A DNA stretch of 64,000 bases from HKCCE3408 sp039191215 (GTDB taxonomy: Bacteria > Pseudomonadota > Alphaproteobacteria > Rhodobacterales > Rhodobacteraceae). Positions 8,613 through 18,170 of this stretch are shown piece by piece. Both the position numbers and the translations under genes were made by a program. The notes under the pieces were generated by a model. It did not search any database. It had not been told where the DNA came from and was given only the letters and a program-made list of their open reading frames with translations. How positions within the stretch are numbered: position 1 is the stretch's first letter; the number at the start of each line of letters is the position of its first letter. The DNA lies in assembly GCA_039191215.1 (NCBI GenBank), contig JBCCXT010000018.1, positions 1 to 64,000 of the forward strand. The letters run 5' to 3'.

Positions 8613-9719
8613 ATGACTGAACTGACCCTGACGCTTGCGCCTGCGGCGCTTGCGGTGACCTGGCCTGGTGGTGACCGGCAGGATTATCCCCTGATTTGGC
8701 TGCGCGACAACGACCCGACCCCCGCGCGCTTCCATCCCGACACCCACGAACGCACGGGCGATCTGCTTGACATCCCAGCCTTACCTGAAGCCCGCGATGC
8801 CGAATTTGCAAGCGATACGCTGGTCATAAACTGGACCGATGGCGGTGAAAGCCGATACCCGTTGGCCTGGCTCGCGGCCAACCGGCCCGGTCGCGCCTCC
8901 GATGATCCGGCATCGCTTGCGCCGCAAAGCTGGCGCTGCGACTTGGACGTGCCGCGCCACGATGCGCGTGGCGTCCTGCATGACGACACGGCCCTTTTGG
9001 CCTGGCTCAAAGATACCGCCGCAACCGGCCTGTCCATCCTGGAAAATGTCGCTGCCGAAGACGGCGCGGGCCTTGCGCTGGCAAAACGTGTTGGCTTTTT
9101 GCGGCAGACGAATTTTGGCGTGTCATTTGAGGTCGTGAACAAGCCCGATCCGAACAATCTCGCATATACCGCTTTGCCGCTACCGCTGCATACCGATCTG
9201 CCCAACCAAGAATTGCCACCGGGCTATCAATTCCTGCACTGCATTGCCAATGAGGCGACGGGCGGCGGGTCGCTCTTTGCCGATGGGGTCGCCATGGCCG
9301 ACGCCCTGCGCGCCGCCGACCCAGAGGCGTTCCACCTGCTTGCGGAGGTCCCGATCCCGTTTCGCTTCCACGATGGCGAGACTGATTTGCGCATCCACAG
9401 GACGGTCCTGAACCTGCGTGCCGACGGCAGCGTGCACGAGGTCAAGTGGAACGCCCATATCGCGGGCGCATTTGATATGGCGCCGGATTTGATTCAGCCC
9501 TACTACGATGCCTACCGCGCCTTCATGGCGCTGGCCCGCGATCAAGCATTCCAGGTTCAGCTTAAGCTCGCCTCAGGGGAAATGGTTGTCTTTGACAATC
9601 GCCGTGTGCTGCATGGCCGTGAGGCGTTTGACCCCTCAACCGGGTTCCGTCATCTCCAGGGCTGCTATGTCGACCGGGGCGAATTTCTGGCCCGTATTCG
9701 AGTGTTAAGCCGGCACTAA
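8613..9719 (+). CDS. gamma-butyrobetaine hydroxylase-like Fe(II)/2-oxoglutarate dioxygenase
   Basis: A 368-residue protein from ATG 8613, with AGGA about 8 bases upstream. The N-terminal domain has 'dyplIWLRDndp...fhp.t.eR', the arrangement of gamma-butyrobetaine/trimethyllysine hydroxylases, but without the cysteines that bind zinc in the animal enzyme. The TauD-type catalytic domain shows the iron triad H193-T-D195 (in L-P-L-H-T-D-L-P) and distal H334 (R-V-L-H-G-R), followed by 'GfRhLqgcYvDr' with the oxoglutarate-binding Arg. The expected reaction is hydroxylation of a trimethylammonium compound, as in carnitine synthesis; the substrate is inferred. Confidence 0.88.
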   Translation: MTELTLTLAPAALAVTWPGGDRQDYPLIWLRDNDPTPARFHPDTHERTGDLLDIPALPEARDAEFASDTLVINWTDGGESRYPLAWLAANRPGRASDDPASLAPQSWRCDLDVPRHDARGVLHDDTALLAWLKDTAATGLSILENVAAEDGAGLALAKRVGFLRQTNFGVSFEVVNKPDPNNLAYTALPLPLHTDLPNQELPPGYQFLHCIANEATGGGSLFADGVAMADALRAADPEAFHLLAEVPIPFRFHDGETDLRIHRTVLNLRADGSVHEVKWNAHIAGAFDMAPDLIQPYYDAYRAFMALARDQAFQVQLKLASGEMVVFDNRRVLHGREAFDPSTGFRHLQGCYVDRGEFLARIRVLSRH

Positions 9720-9731
9720 ACCTTCCCGCCG

Positions 9732-9760
9732 GGGCTGGAACAAACCTGTTGGACCAGCCC
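9732..9760 (+). terminator. hairpin downstream of the dioxygenase gene
   Basis: Stem GGGCTGG/CCAGCCC, with an inner AACA/TGTT pairing, begins 12 bases after the stop codon. There is no T-run, so it is at best a weak or Rho-assisted terminator. It lies in a convergent gap of 191 bases. Confidence 0.35.
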
Positions 9761-9910
9761 TGGCCCATTACGGTGGCCAATGCGGCGCATCACTTAAATC
9801 GCCCACCAAAATGCGGTCGTGGCAGTATTAACAACGAAACGCCTTCGCGGTATCGGCACCCAAGCCGCGACGATCTCATCCGCGTAGACGCGGTTAGATC
9901 GCCTGGGGCT

Positions 9911-10678
9911 TCAGCCGGGCGCGCGTTCGGCCCAGCCGGCAAATACCCGCTCCAGCGCCACGACCACGTAGAAAAGCACGATGCCAAGGGCTGCAAGCAT
10001 CAAGAGAACCGCAAACATAAGCGGGTAATCAGCACTGATCCGGCCACTATCAAAAAGCGCGCCTAGGCCACGACCATGCGGGCTGACAATCTCCATCAAG
10101 TTGGTGCCGATGAAGGCCAGCGTGACAGCTACTTTGAGCGCGCCGAAAAACTCGGGTAGCGTTTTTGGTAAGGCAATTTTCCAAAAGATCGTGAGGTTCG
10201 ATGCGCCCAGAGAGCGCAGGATGTCGCGGTATTCCGGCTCCAATGTCGACAATCCGATCGACACCGACACCGCGATCGGAAAGAACGAGATCATGAACGC
10301 AATCAGGATCGTGTTGAAGTCATGCTGGCCCACAAAGATCAGCGCGACGATGGGAACGACGGTGGCTTTGGGGATGGCGTTAAACCCGACGAGTATCGGG
10401 TAAAGACCTTCGCGCGCGACACGCGAAAAGCCCATGATCATGCCGATACCGGTGCCAATCACAACGGCGAGGCCAAGTCCCGCAACGGTGCGCCACAGCG
10501 TTTGCCAGGACGCTTCCAAAAAGAGCCCGCGAAACTGCCAGAACTTGGGCACAAGATCCGACGGCGAGGCCATGCGGAAATCCGGCAAGTCATTGAACCA
10601 AACCGCCCATTCCCAAAGCGCCAAAACGGCCAGAATAAAGGCCATGGGAACCAGCGTTTTGCGCAATCCGCCCGTCAT
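9911..10678 (-). CDS. ABC transporter permease (NMT1/SsuC/ThiX type)
   Basis: A 255-residue integral membrane protein with about six hydrophobic segments and the BPD_transp_1 EAA loop ('EpeyrdilrsLGAsnltifwkIaLPktlPeff', about 165-200). The N-terminal 'lweWavw...lP.f.mpsPsdl' pattern is typical of SsuC/TauC/ThiX permeases. It overlaps the ATPase gene by 4 bp and is the last gene of a binding protein-ATPase-permease operon read leftward. Substrate unknown; see the binding protein. Confidence 0.9.
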   Translation of the reverse strand: MTGGLRKTLVPMAFILAVLALWEWAVWFNDLPDFRMASPSDLVPKFWQFRGLFLEASWQTLWRTVAGLGLAVVIGTGIGMIMGFSRVAREGLYPILVGFNAIPKATVVPIVALIFVGQHDFNTILIAFMISFFPIAVSVSIGLSTLEPEYRDILRSLGASNLTIFWKIALPKTLPEFFGALKVAVTLAFIGTNLMEIVSPHGRGLGALFDSGRISADYPLMFAVLLMLAALGIVLFYVVVALERVFAGWAERAPG

Positions 10679-11517
10679 CCCATCGCGCCGGGGATCGGGC
10701 CACGAACCGGCCCGGGGCTTGATTTGACCGGCTCAACCGGGGCGCGCCCCTGGGCCACTTGGATCTCGTGGCGCAGCGTGGCGAGCATTTCAACGGCTGC
10801 TGGTTTGTAAAGGTCATCAAGCTGGCGCGGATGGGGCAATTCGACGTCGAGCACCATCTGGGAATGCGCGGGGCGGCCCGACAACACGACCACCTGATCG
10901 GCCAGAAAGACACTTTCGCGCAGATCATGGGTGATCAGCAGGCAGGTAAAAGGCTCCTCCGCGCGCAGATCGTGCATCGTCGACCACAGATCCTCTCGGG
11001 TGAACGCATCAAGCGCGCCGAAGGGTTCATCGAGGATCAATACTTCGGGGCGGTGGATGAGCGCGCGGCACAACGAGGCGCGCTGGCGCATCCCGCCCGA
11101 CAATTCCGATGGCCGCTTGTCTTCGAAACCGGACAGGCCGACCAGGTCGAGCAAGTGTCGTGCCCGCTCGATCTGCGCATCCCGGTTGAGCGCGGTCTTT
11201 ACGATCTCTAACGGCAGCAGCACGTTTTGCAGGATCGAGCGCCATTCAAGCAGAACAGGGTTCTGGAACGCCATGCCAACTGTTGGCCGGGGTGAGGTGA
11301 TCCGCTTGCCCGACAAGGTAACCTCACCCTCATCTGGGATCATTAGCCCCGATACCAACCGCGTCAGCGTGGACTTGCCGCAGCCCGACGGCCCAACGAC
11401 CGCGCAAAATGAGTTCTTCGGCACGGCAAGCGTCAGCGCATCAAGCACCGGCAACGGCCCGGCCTCAGTCCGATAGGCATGGGTGACGCCGGTCAGAGTG
11501 ATCGTTTCTTCGGTCAT
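10675..11517 (-). CDS. ABC transporter ATP-binding protein (nitrate/sulfonate/pyrimidine type)
   Basis: A 280-residue ATPase. Walker A G-P-S-G-C-G-K-S-T is at about 43-51, the signature L-S-G-G-M-R-Q-R-A at about 140, and Walker B V-L-I-L-D-E-P-F-G-A-L-D just after, with the switch His in L-L-I-T-H-D. The sequence is of the SsuB/TauB/ThiZ group. A C-terminal extension of about 50 residues after the core is rich in Pro and Arg. It overlaps the permease start by 4 bp. Confidence 0.92.
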   Translation of the reverse strand: MTEETITLTGVTHAYRTEAGPLPVLDALTLAVPKNSFCAVVGPSGCGKSTLTRLVSGLMIPDEGEVTLSGKRITSPRPTVGMAFQNPVLLEWRSILQNVLLPLEIVKTALNRDAQIERARHLLDLVGLSGFEDKRPSELSGGMRQRASLCRALIHRPEVLILDEPFGALDAFTREDLWSTMHDLRAEEPFTCLLITHDLRESVFLADQVVVLSGRPAHSQMVLDVELPHPRQLDDLYKPAAVEMLATLRHEIQVAQGRAPVEPVKSSPGPVRGPIPGAMG

Positions 11518-11581
11518 TTGTTGGCTGGGACAGGCCGTGCGCTGAGGCGGTTGGCATCAGGCGCCCGGCCCGTCCCTGGTT

Positions 11582-12595
11582 TCATTGGCCGATCATGCGC
11601 GCCTCTGCCGGGGGCAGATAGGCGTCGGTGAAATACAGGCTGGCATCGGGTGCGTTTTGAAACTCATAGACCAGGGCCATCTGGTCCAAAGCCGCCGCCA
11701 TCCGGTCTGCATCGACGCCACCCATGCCGTTGGCAGCGACGTAATCTGTCAGCACATTGGCGCTGATAGCCAGCTCAAGGCGGCGCTGTTCCAGCTCAGC
11801 GTCACCGGCGGGATTGCGCGTGATTACAGCCGCCGCACCGGCAGCCGGGTCCGCAATCGCGGCGTCCCAACCTTGTGCGACTGCGCCTAGGAAGCTGGTG
11901 ACGATATCACCGTTTTCGGCGGCAAAGTCGGTGTTGACGATGATGGCGTTGCCATAGAGCTCTACCCCGTGATCGGCAAACAGGATCGTCGTGATATCCT
12001 CTTCGGGAATGCCGAGACGTGCCAGCGAAAGATAGCTGGAAAAGTTGAAACCCGTGACCGCGTCGACATTGCCTTCGGCGAGCATCGGCTCGCGCGTCGG
12101 GAAGCCTACCGGCTCAACGGTGATGGTTGATACGTCGATGCCGTTGACCTCCGCCAGGATCGGAAACTGCGCCCAAGCTCCATCGGGTGGCGGCGCGCCG
12201 AGGATCGAGCCTTCGAGGTCGTCGATGCCTGCGATCCCTTGGCTGACGCGGCCGACGATTGAGAAGGGCGGGCTGTCATAGACCATCATTACCGCCGTCA
12301 CAGGCGCGCCGGGGTTTTGGTCGAGAAAGCGGATCAGCGAATTGATATCGGCGAACCCGATCGGAAAGTTCCCGCTCGCGACCTTCGGGATCGCGTCAAG
12401 TGAGCCCTCGCCCGCGGTGACTTCAACCGCAAGACCGGCATCGGCAAAGTAGCCGTTATCGATGGCCAGAAAGTAAGGCGCAGAAGGGCCCTCGAAGCGC
12501 CAATCGAGCGCGAACGCGATGTCGGTGTTCTGGGCCAATGCTGGCATGGTCAGAAGACCAGCGGCGAGGCTGAGCGGCAGGGCGCGGGTGAGCAT
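11582..12595 (-). CDS. ABC transporter substrate-binding protein, NMT1/THI5-like
   Basis: A 337-residue periplasmic protein with a signal peptide ending A-L-A-Q at about 19-22. It has the NMT1/THI5 pattern: 'faLDWrfeGpsAPYflAidnGYFadaGLaVevtaGeGsldaipkVasGnfpiGfaDinsli'. These proteins bind thiamine pyrimidine precursors, taurine/alkanesulfonates, nitrate and similar small molecules. GGGAGG lies upstream of ATG 12595. No TPP-riboswitch core was found in the 185-base leader, which argues weakly against thiamine-controlled expression. Substrate not assigned. Confidence 0.9.
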   Translation of the reverse strand: MLTRALPLSLAAGLLTMPALAQNTDIAFALDWRFEGPSAPYFLAIDNGYFADAGLAVEVTAGEGSLDAIPKVASGNFPIGFADINSLIRFLDQNPGAPVTAVMMVYDSPPFSIVGRVSQGIAGIDDLEGSILGAPPPDGAWAQFPILAEVNGIDVSTITVEPVGFPTREPMLAEGNVDAVTGFNFSSYLSLARLGIPEEDITTILFADHGVELYGNAIIVNTDFAAENGDIVTSFLGAVAQGWDAAIADPAAGAAAVITRNPAGDAELEQRRLELAISANVLTDYVAANGMGGVDADRMAAALDQMALVYEFQNAPDASLYFTDAYLPPAEARMIGQ

Positions 12596-12780
12596 GGTCG
12601 GTATCCTCCCGGGGGCAGAATTGTTGGTATGTCGGCATTTTATGTTGGCATGCAGCGTTCAAACCCAATCGGCATCACCGGTGAAGGCCAAGAGACGAGC
12701 CGTGCTGGTCAAGCCAAGTAGAACACAGATGCCTAATTTTCGCGCTTTTTGCACAAAAGATAGGCGATGGGCAAACGCGT

Positions 12781-14565
12781 TCAAATCTTTACTTCGAATT
12801 GCGCCACGCCGCCCGCCACGCCGATGTAACGCAGCCCCAAATTGGTCGCCTGTTTCAGTGACGCCGCCGCACCCATGCCGGTTTCTGCAATCACCGGCGT
12901 GCCCCCTGCGGCGGCAAATCGCCAGTTGCTCAGCGGCGCCGGCACAACCTCTCCGGCATCGCGGATATAATCGGCCACAACGTCGCGGATAAACAGGTCG
13001 GTATTTAAGACGGTCTCTGCGTCACGGGCCGCGAGATACCCGCTACCGCCGCCCGCGCGATAGGAATTCGTCACGATGTAAAAGGCCGCATCATCCGTCA
13101 CCGGCACATCCTGGTAGCAGAGATTTCGAATGCGGGGCATGTTCTTGGGGGCGGTGACGTCGATTTCGTAAGTCACGCCTTCGATCACATCGAACGCGTA
13201 TCCGGCGACGCGTAGGTCAAGCAGTTTTTGACCCGGCAAACCAGGCACGATTGGCAAAAAGGAGTGGGATGCTTGTTCCAGCCAGGCGCGCAGGCCCGCA
13301 CCGGTGATCTTTTTGACAACAAGCCGGTTCGCATAGGGGTAGATGTCGAACATATGGCGCTGCTCAAGTGGGCCGATGGGGATGTCGGTATAGGGCGATT
13401 GCCCATCGCTGCCCCCGGCGCGCAAGGGCGCGACCGATGACAAAAGCGGCGCGTCACCCAGACCCGCCTCGGACAACACCTGGCGCGCGCAGAGCAATTG
13501 CGCGGAAGAAACGATGCTGAGCACACAGCACCCTGCGAACAGATCAAAATAGCCCACCAAGCGGCGTTGCGTGAGCCCCACATGCGCAGTCATCTGCGCA
13601 AGCGCCCGATCATGTGCGGTCTTTGTCCGCGCCAGGATCGCCGCATCCGGCACCGATTGTCCGCCTTGCACCAATCGGGACGCCGACACATTCGGGCGCC
13701 ATTTACCGGCGCTATCGGGCTGCAATTCAAGGTCGATCACACCGACTTCCCCGCCAAAGGCGCCGGGCTGCACGACCGGAACCCCCTTAACGGTGCCGGC
13801 AGTCGGATCGACCAAAGCCTGCGCGCTGAAATCCAGCCGGGGGAAACGGTCATGGGTATGGCCCGCGATAATGGCGTCCACATGGCCCGTTGCGGCCAGC
13901 GGAACAACCGCGTTTTCACCGCCATCCTCGGGTGCGTTAAAGTCAATCCCACCATGGCACAGCGCGATCGTAACATCGACATTTTCGTCGGACTGCAAGC
14001 GCTGCAATTCGCGCGTTGCAGCGGGCACGACGGCCTCAGAGACAAGGCTGTCGCGCAAATGCGACTTTTCCCAAAAGACGATCTGCGGTGGCGCAAGGCC
14101 CACGATGCCAATGCGTAGCATATGGGGCGATCCGGACGTGTCGATCAACTCACGCTCCAGTACAAGCGATGCCGGCAGTAACGGCTCTCCGTTGGCGCAG
14201 CGGATATTGCTCAGCACATAGGGGAAATCCGCGGCCTCAATGGCGAGGCAAAGTGTGTCTAGGCCGTAATTGAAATCGTGATTGCCCGGCACGGCGGCAT
14301 CATATCCAGCTGCATTCATCGCCTCGATCATCGGATTGACGTTGTCGGCATCGCTGGCGGCGATATCTGCCAACGGCGTGCCTTCCAACGTGTCGCCGTT
14401 ATCCAGCAAAAGCGTGTTGGGGTTTTCCCGCCGCAACTGAGTGATGGTGCTGGCCAAGACGGCCAACCCGCGGCCGGGCATCGGCCGGTTCGCAAGATAG
14501 TCGTACGGCCAAAGCGTCGCGTGCAGGTCAGACGTCGCAATAAGGCGCAGATTCAGCGACGCCAT
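12781..14565 (-). CDS. 5'-nucleotidase / 2',3'-cyclic-nucleotide phosphodiesterase family protein, no signal peptide
   Basis: A 594-residue calcineurin-type phosphoesterase from ATG 14565, which gives the family-like N-terminus 'MASLNLRLIATSDLHATL'; in-frame GTG 14613 and ATG 14601 have no better ribosome site. Metal motifs are in order: S-D-L-H, G-D-T-L-E-G, P-G-N-H-D, C-H-G-G and G-H-T-H-D. The 5_nucleotid_C domain follows ('fdiyPYaNrLvvkkitGagLrawLE...'). Its closest relatives are CpdB/UshA-like enzymes that are normally exported, but no start here gives a signal sequence. It is divergent from nudC, which also acts on nucleotides. Confidence 0.85.
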   Translation of the reverse strand: MASLNLRLIATSDLHATLWPYDYLANRPMPGRGLAVLASTITQLRRENPNTLLLDNGDTLEGTPLADIAASDADNVNPMIEAMNAAGYDAAVPGNHDFNYGLDTLCLAIEAADFPYVLSNIRCANGEPLLPASLVLERELIDTSGSPHMLRIGIVGLAPPQIVFWEKSHLRDSLVSEAVVPAATRELQRLQSDENVDVTIALCHGGIDFNAPEDGGENAVVPLAATGHVDAIIAGHTHDRFPRLDFSAQALVDPTAGTVKGVPVVQPGAFGGEVGVIDLELQPDSAGKWRPNVSASRLVQGGQSVPDAAILARTKTAHDRALAQMTAHVGLTQRRLVGYFDLFAGCCVLSIVSSAQLLCARQVLSEAGLGDAPLLSSVAPLRAGGSDGQSPYTDIPIGPLEQRHMFDIYPYANRLVVKKITGAGLRAWLEQASHSFLPIVPGLPGQKLLDLRVAGYAFDVIEGVTYEIDVTAPKNMPRIRNLCYQDVPVTDDAAFYIVTNSYRAGGGSGYLAARDAETVLNTDLFIRDVVADYIRDAGEVVPAPLSNWRFAAAGGTPVIAETGMGAAASLKQATNLGLRYIGVAGGVAQFEVKI

Positions 14566-14741
14566 GGCGGGTTTACTCTTATTTTTCGACCGGACATGCA
14601 TTCTGGCATCCACAAAAGCCGACGCTGGATAGCTCCCGATCGGGGCATCTTTCTCCTGTTGAAGTAGAGCGCGCGCTCGCCAAATGGCAAGCTCTGCACT
14701 ACGAAACGACTGTAAGAGTGAACGATAACGGGAAGATCAAC

Positions 14742-15692
14742 GTGACAATCGGGCAAGCGGCCTTTGCAGCTTCTGGGCTTAATCGAGCAGCGCATTTGCG
14801 GCAAAGTGAGCTGGATTCGGATCAGGTTCTCGCGTTTTGGCGCGGCAAGGTGGCGCTTACGGGAAGCGCGCCTGATCTGCGGCCCTTATGGCTGCCCGCT
14901 TCGCATCCTGTCTTTACTTCGGCCAGCGAGCCGCCGGTATTTCTCGGCGATGATGACGGTGTGCTGCGCCATGCGCGCGATCTGTCGAGTTGGGTGCCTG
15001 ATGGGGTGGCGCCAAGCGTCGGCGCTTTTTTTGACCCATCGGTTCAGCACCATCCCGAACTTCCCGATACAGCCGGGTTTTATGAGCTGCGCGGTGTGAT
15101 GACTGCATTGGCCGCGCGCGACGCAGAGCTGGTCGCAACGGCAAAGGCGCTTTTGGGTTGGCATCAAAGCCACCGGTATTGCGCGGCCTGCGGCCAGCCA
15201 AGCAGCCCCGCGGAGGGCGGCTGGATGCGATTGTGCCCATCCTGCGAGACGCGGCATTTCCCCCGCACCGACCCGGTTGTCATCATGCTGGTGACGCATG
15301 GCAACGATCTGCTTTTGGGCCGGTCACCGCATTGGCCGGAGGGGATGTATTCGCTCTTGGCGGGATTTGTGGAGCCGGGTGAGACGCTCGAGGCCGCGGT
15401 TGCGCGCGAGGTGCTTGAAGAGGCGGGCATTGAGGTTGGCCCGGTTCGTTATATCTCGTGCCAACCCTGGCCCTTCCCGACGAGCCTGATGGTAGGCATG
15501 GCAGCAGAGGCCACAACGCGTGAGATCACACTTGACCCGGCAGAGCTTGATGACGCCGTTTGGCTGTCGCGCGAGGATGTGCTGGCCGCCACCGCGGGAC
15601 AGCACCCAAAGATCAAACCGGCGCGCCAGGGTGCAATTGCCCGCACGCTTATTGAAGAATGGCTGGCCGGGCGCATCGGCGAAGGGAAGTAA
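14742..15692 (+). CDS. nudC: NAD(+) diphosphatase NudC
   Basis: The protein hydrolyses NAD(H) to NMN(H) and AMP and, in known family members, removes NAD caps from RNA. I chose GTG 14742 (316 residues) because GGGAAG lies 6 bases upstream; GTG 14718 is an in-frame alternative with no ribosome site. A four-Cys zinc ribbon (C-A-A-C ... C-P-S-C) precedes the Nudix domain. The Nudix box is 'GFVEPGETLEaAVAREVLEEAGIEV', and the diagnostic S/C-Q-P-W-P-F-P-x-S-L-M motif follows directly. Confidence 0.94.
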   Translation: MTIGQAAFAASGLNRAAHLRQSELDSDQVLAFWRGKVALTGSAPDLRPLWLPASHPVFTSASEPPVFLGDDDGVLRHARDLSSWVPDGVAPSVGAFFDPSVQHHPELPDTAGFYELRGVMTALAARDAELVATAKALLGWHQSHRYCAACGQPSSPAEGGWMRLCPSCETRHFPRTDPVVIMLVTHGNDLLLGRSPHWPEGMYSLLAGFVEPGETLEAAVAREVLEEAGIEVGPVRYISCQPWPFPTSLMVGMAAEATTREITLDPAELDDAVWLSREDVLAATAGQHPKIKPARQGAIARTLIEEWLAGRIGEGK

Positions 15693-15698
15693 GCTGCG

Positions 15699-16169
15699 AT
15701 GAAGCTGAAAATTACCGATGATGCCGCCGCGCCCGTCGACGCGGTCTTTGCCGCCATCACCGATTTCTCCTCAATCGAAGAGGCGTTGCGCGATAACGGG
15801 ATTAGCATCACCCGGGTTGGCGGCTGGCTTAACCCTGAGGTCGGGTCAGCATGGACCGGCAGAGGTGCTGTGCGCGGCAAGACGCGCCGCATCGAGGCCG
15901 AGGTGTCGGCGATGGAGCCGGGACGGATGATCGAGATAGAAGCCCGGATCGGCGGTCTTCGCGCCGTGCAAGAGACACGCTTTGTCCCGATCGGAGAGCA
16001 GCTGACCCGCCTCAATGTCGCCCTCGATCTGCGCCCCGACACGCTGGCCGCCCGGCTGTTAGTGCAAAATCTGAAGCTCGTCCGCGGCAGGCTTTTGGCG
16101 CGCATGAGCCGTCGCCTGGCCACAGAGATCGAGCGGATTGAGCGCGGAACGGGTGCTGGCTCTGCTTAG
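15699..16169 (+). CDS. SRPBCC family protein
   Basis: A 156-residue protein beginning 'MKLKItdDaaapvdaVFaaitDFssiEeal', the typical start of a START/SRPBCC lipid- or ligand-binding fold. Cytoplasmic, with no signal peptide. It lies 6 bases downstream of nudC and is probably co-transcribed. Its stop overlaps by 4 bp the stop of the convergent EamA gene. Ligand unknown. Confidence 0.8.
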   Translation: MKLKITDDAAAPVDAVFAAITDFSSIEEALRDNGISITRVGGWLNPEVGSAWTGRGAVRGKTRRIEAEVSAMEPGRMIEIEARIGGLRAVQETRFVPIGEQLTRLNVALDLRPDTLAARLLVQNLKLVRGRLLARMSRRLATEIERIERGTGAGSA

Positions 16170-17086
16170 CCTTGGGGCGTCATAACGCGGCGCTGGCGCG
16201 CCCGCTCCAGACCTAATTTCCGCTCTCGCCAGATGATCGCGACGCCCGCGGCGATAATGATGCTGGCACCGATCAGCATCTGCAGGCTGGGCACTTCGTT
16301 GAAAATCAAATACCCAACCGCGATCGCCAGCAGCATTGATGTGTAGTCGAACGGTGCAATCAGTGACGCGTCCGCATGGCGATAAGATGAGGTCAGCAAA
16401 ATCTGACCGAAGCCCCCCAAGAAGCCCGCCAGAACCAATAAAAGCAATTCGCGCGGCGCGGGCATGACCCAGCCCCAAGGCAGTGTCAGAAGCGAAAGGC
16501 AAGTGGCCGTCACTGAGAAATAAAACACAATGGCCGCTGTGCCTTCGGTTTGTGTGAGGCGGCGGACAAAAACATGGGCAAGGGCCGCGAAAGTGGCGCT
16601 CATCAGCGTCAGGATTGCCCCGAGGGTTTGTGCTGTGTCCGCGACCGTGGGATCAATTTGCAGACGTGGGGATAAAACGATCAACACGCCGAGCATGCCA
16701 AGCCCGACCACCGATAGCCGGAAGACGCGGACCGTCTCACCCAGAAACATTGCCGCGAAGACGACAACAAATAACGGCGCGGCGTAGCCGATAGCGGTCA
16801 CCTCGGGCAATGGCAGAAGCCCAAGGGCGGCAAAGCCCAGCCCCATCGCCGCGGTGCCGACCAGCCCGCGCCAGACGTGACCCATCGGATTTGACGTCGT
16901 CAGACCTGTGCCAAGCTCACGCCGCCACAAAAGCCAGGCCACGATGATCGGAATGGCAAAGAGCGAGCGGAAGAAGACTGCCTCACCGGGTGGGACATGA
17001 TCAGCGGTTGCTTTGATGAGTGAGGCCATGGCCACAAAAATGCAGACTGAGCCAATCTTAAGCGCGATGCCTTTAAGAGGGGACAT
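16166..17086 (-). CDS. DMT superfamily transporter, EamA type
   Basis: A 306-residue protein from ATG 17086 ('MSPLKGIALKIGSV'); the upstream in-frame extension to 17236 is Cys/Arg-rich and does not look like family sequence. About ten membrane segments form two EamA repeats; the first has 'vFfRslfaiPiivawLlwrre', the second ends 'aiavGyliFnEvPslqmliGasiIiaaGvaiiwRErk'. Such proteins export amino acids or other metabolites. The substrate cannot be read from sequence. Confidence 0.9.
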   Translation of the reverse strand: MSPLKGIALKIGSVCIFVAMASLIKATADHVPPGEAVFFRSLFAIPIIVAWLLWRRELGTGLTTSNPMGHVWRGLVGTAAMGLGFAALGLLPLPEVTAIGYAAPLFVVVFAAMFLGETVRVFRLSVVGLGMLGVLIVLSPRLQIDPTVADTAQTLGAILTLMSATFAALAHVFVRRLTQTEGTAAIVFYFSVTATCLSLLTLPWGWVMPAPRELLLLVLAGFLGGFGQILLTSSYRHADASLIAPFDYTSMLLAIAVGYLIFNEVPSLQMLIGASIIIAAGVAIIWRERKLGLERARQRRVMTPQG

Positions 17087-17339
17087 GGGCAGCGGTACTA
17101 TGCTGGAGCCGCCCCGGCGGCAAGTCGGGCATTGAGGGTTGGGCTCCATGGGTCGAGCTTTGGCGCAGGAGGGGGCGCGGCTCCTCAAGCCCCTTTCGGG
17201 AGCCCTCGTCGCCGCGCGCTGCCGCGCGCCTGCCATCGGGCCATAGGCTCAAGGATTTCCACCCAGGCAAATGTTGCGATTGTCATCGCAGCTTGGGGAT
17301 GCGCATCGGGACTTGCAAGAGCGTGATTGCGGCAATAAA

Positions 17340-18170
17340 TCAGTCTCGGATCTGGTCGGCCGGATAGGTGCCCAGGACGCGCAGTTCCGACGTAAAATAG
17401 GCAAGCTCTTCAAGCGCGAGGCGCACCGATTTATCCTGCGGATGGCCTTCTATATCGGCGTAAAACTGTGTTGCCGTGAACGAGCCATCAACCATGTAGC
17501 TTTCCAGCTTGGTCATGTTCACGCCATTGGTCGCAAATCCACCCATCGCTTTGTAAAGCGCCGCCGGGATGTTGCGGACGCGGAACACAAAGCTTGTCAT
17601 CATTTGATCAGCCCTGCGCGATAGGTCAGCCTCTGGCGCCATCAGCAGAAACCGCGTCGTGTTTGTGTCTTCATCCTCGATATGGCGGGCCAGAACATCC
17701 AGCCCATAGATCTCGGCGGCCAGTTCAGAGGCAAGGGCGCCAGCGTGCTTGTCGCCCTGTTCGGCGACGTCACGAGCGGCGCGCGCATTGTCAGGAGAGA
17801 CGCGCCCTTTGATGTCATGTTGGCGCAGGAAGCGCGCGCATTGCGGCAGCAGGACAAGATGGCTCCAAGCCTCTTTGATTTCACCCAGATCGGCGCCAGG
17901 GACGGCCAGGAGATTGATATGGACGCGCACGAAGGCTTCGGCGACGATATGCAGCCCGCTTGCAGGAAGAAGCCGGTGAATATCGGCAACCCGTCCGTAG
18001 GTGGTGTTTTCGACCGGCAGCATGGCGATGTCTGCCTTGCCATCGCGGACCGCCTGGATTGCGGCCTCAAATGTCGCGCAGGGCAATGGCTCCATCTCTG
18101 GGCGTGCCTCAAAGCAGGCCTGGTGCGAGTAAGCGCCGGGCTCTCCTTGGAAGGCAATGCGGCGGGACAT
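17340..18170 (-). CDS. pheA: prephenate dehydratase
   Basis: A 276-residue monofunctional enzyme converting prephenate to phenylpyruvate in phenylalanine synthesis. The N-terminal PDT domain begins 'RIAFQGEPGAYSHqACfea' and contains 'aDiamLPVENTtyGRv' and the T-R-F motif in 'eDtNTTRFLLM'. The ACT regulatory domain follows, with 'iPaALYKaMggFatnGVNmTKLESymvdGsF', where phenylalanine would bind; the Pro of the classical E-S-R-P motif is absent. AAGGA lies 8 bases before the ATG. Divergent from the cytochrome c gene. Confidence 0.95.
   Translation of the reverse strand: MSRRIAFQGEPGAYSHQACFEARPEMEPLPCATFEAAIQAVRDGKADIAMLPVENTTYGRVADIHRLLPASGLHIVAEAFVRVHINLLAVPGADLGEIKEAWSHLVLLPQCARFLRQHDIKGRVSPDNARAARDVAEQGDKHAGALASELAAEIYGLDVLARHIEDEDTNTTRFLLMAPEADLSRRADQMMTSFVFRVRNIPAALYKAMGGFATNGVNMTKLESYMVDGSFTATQFYADIEGHPQDKSVRLALEELAYFTSELRVLGTYPADQIRD

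Noticed and set aside
12596..12780. Possible TPP riboswitch upstream of the NMT1/THI5-like binding protein
   Set aside because: Neither the CTGAGA nor the conserved pyrophosphate-sensor sequence was found on the relevant strand.
15449..16123. 224-codon minus-strand frame over the nudC end and the SRPBCC gene
   Set aside because: It is antisense to two well-supported genes, and its Ser/Arg-rich translation looks like a shadow frame.
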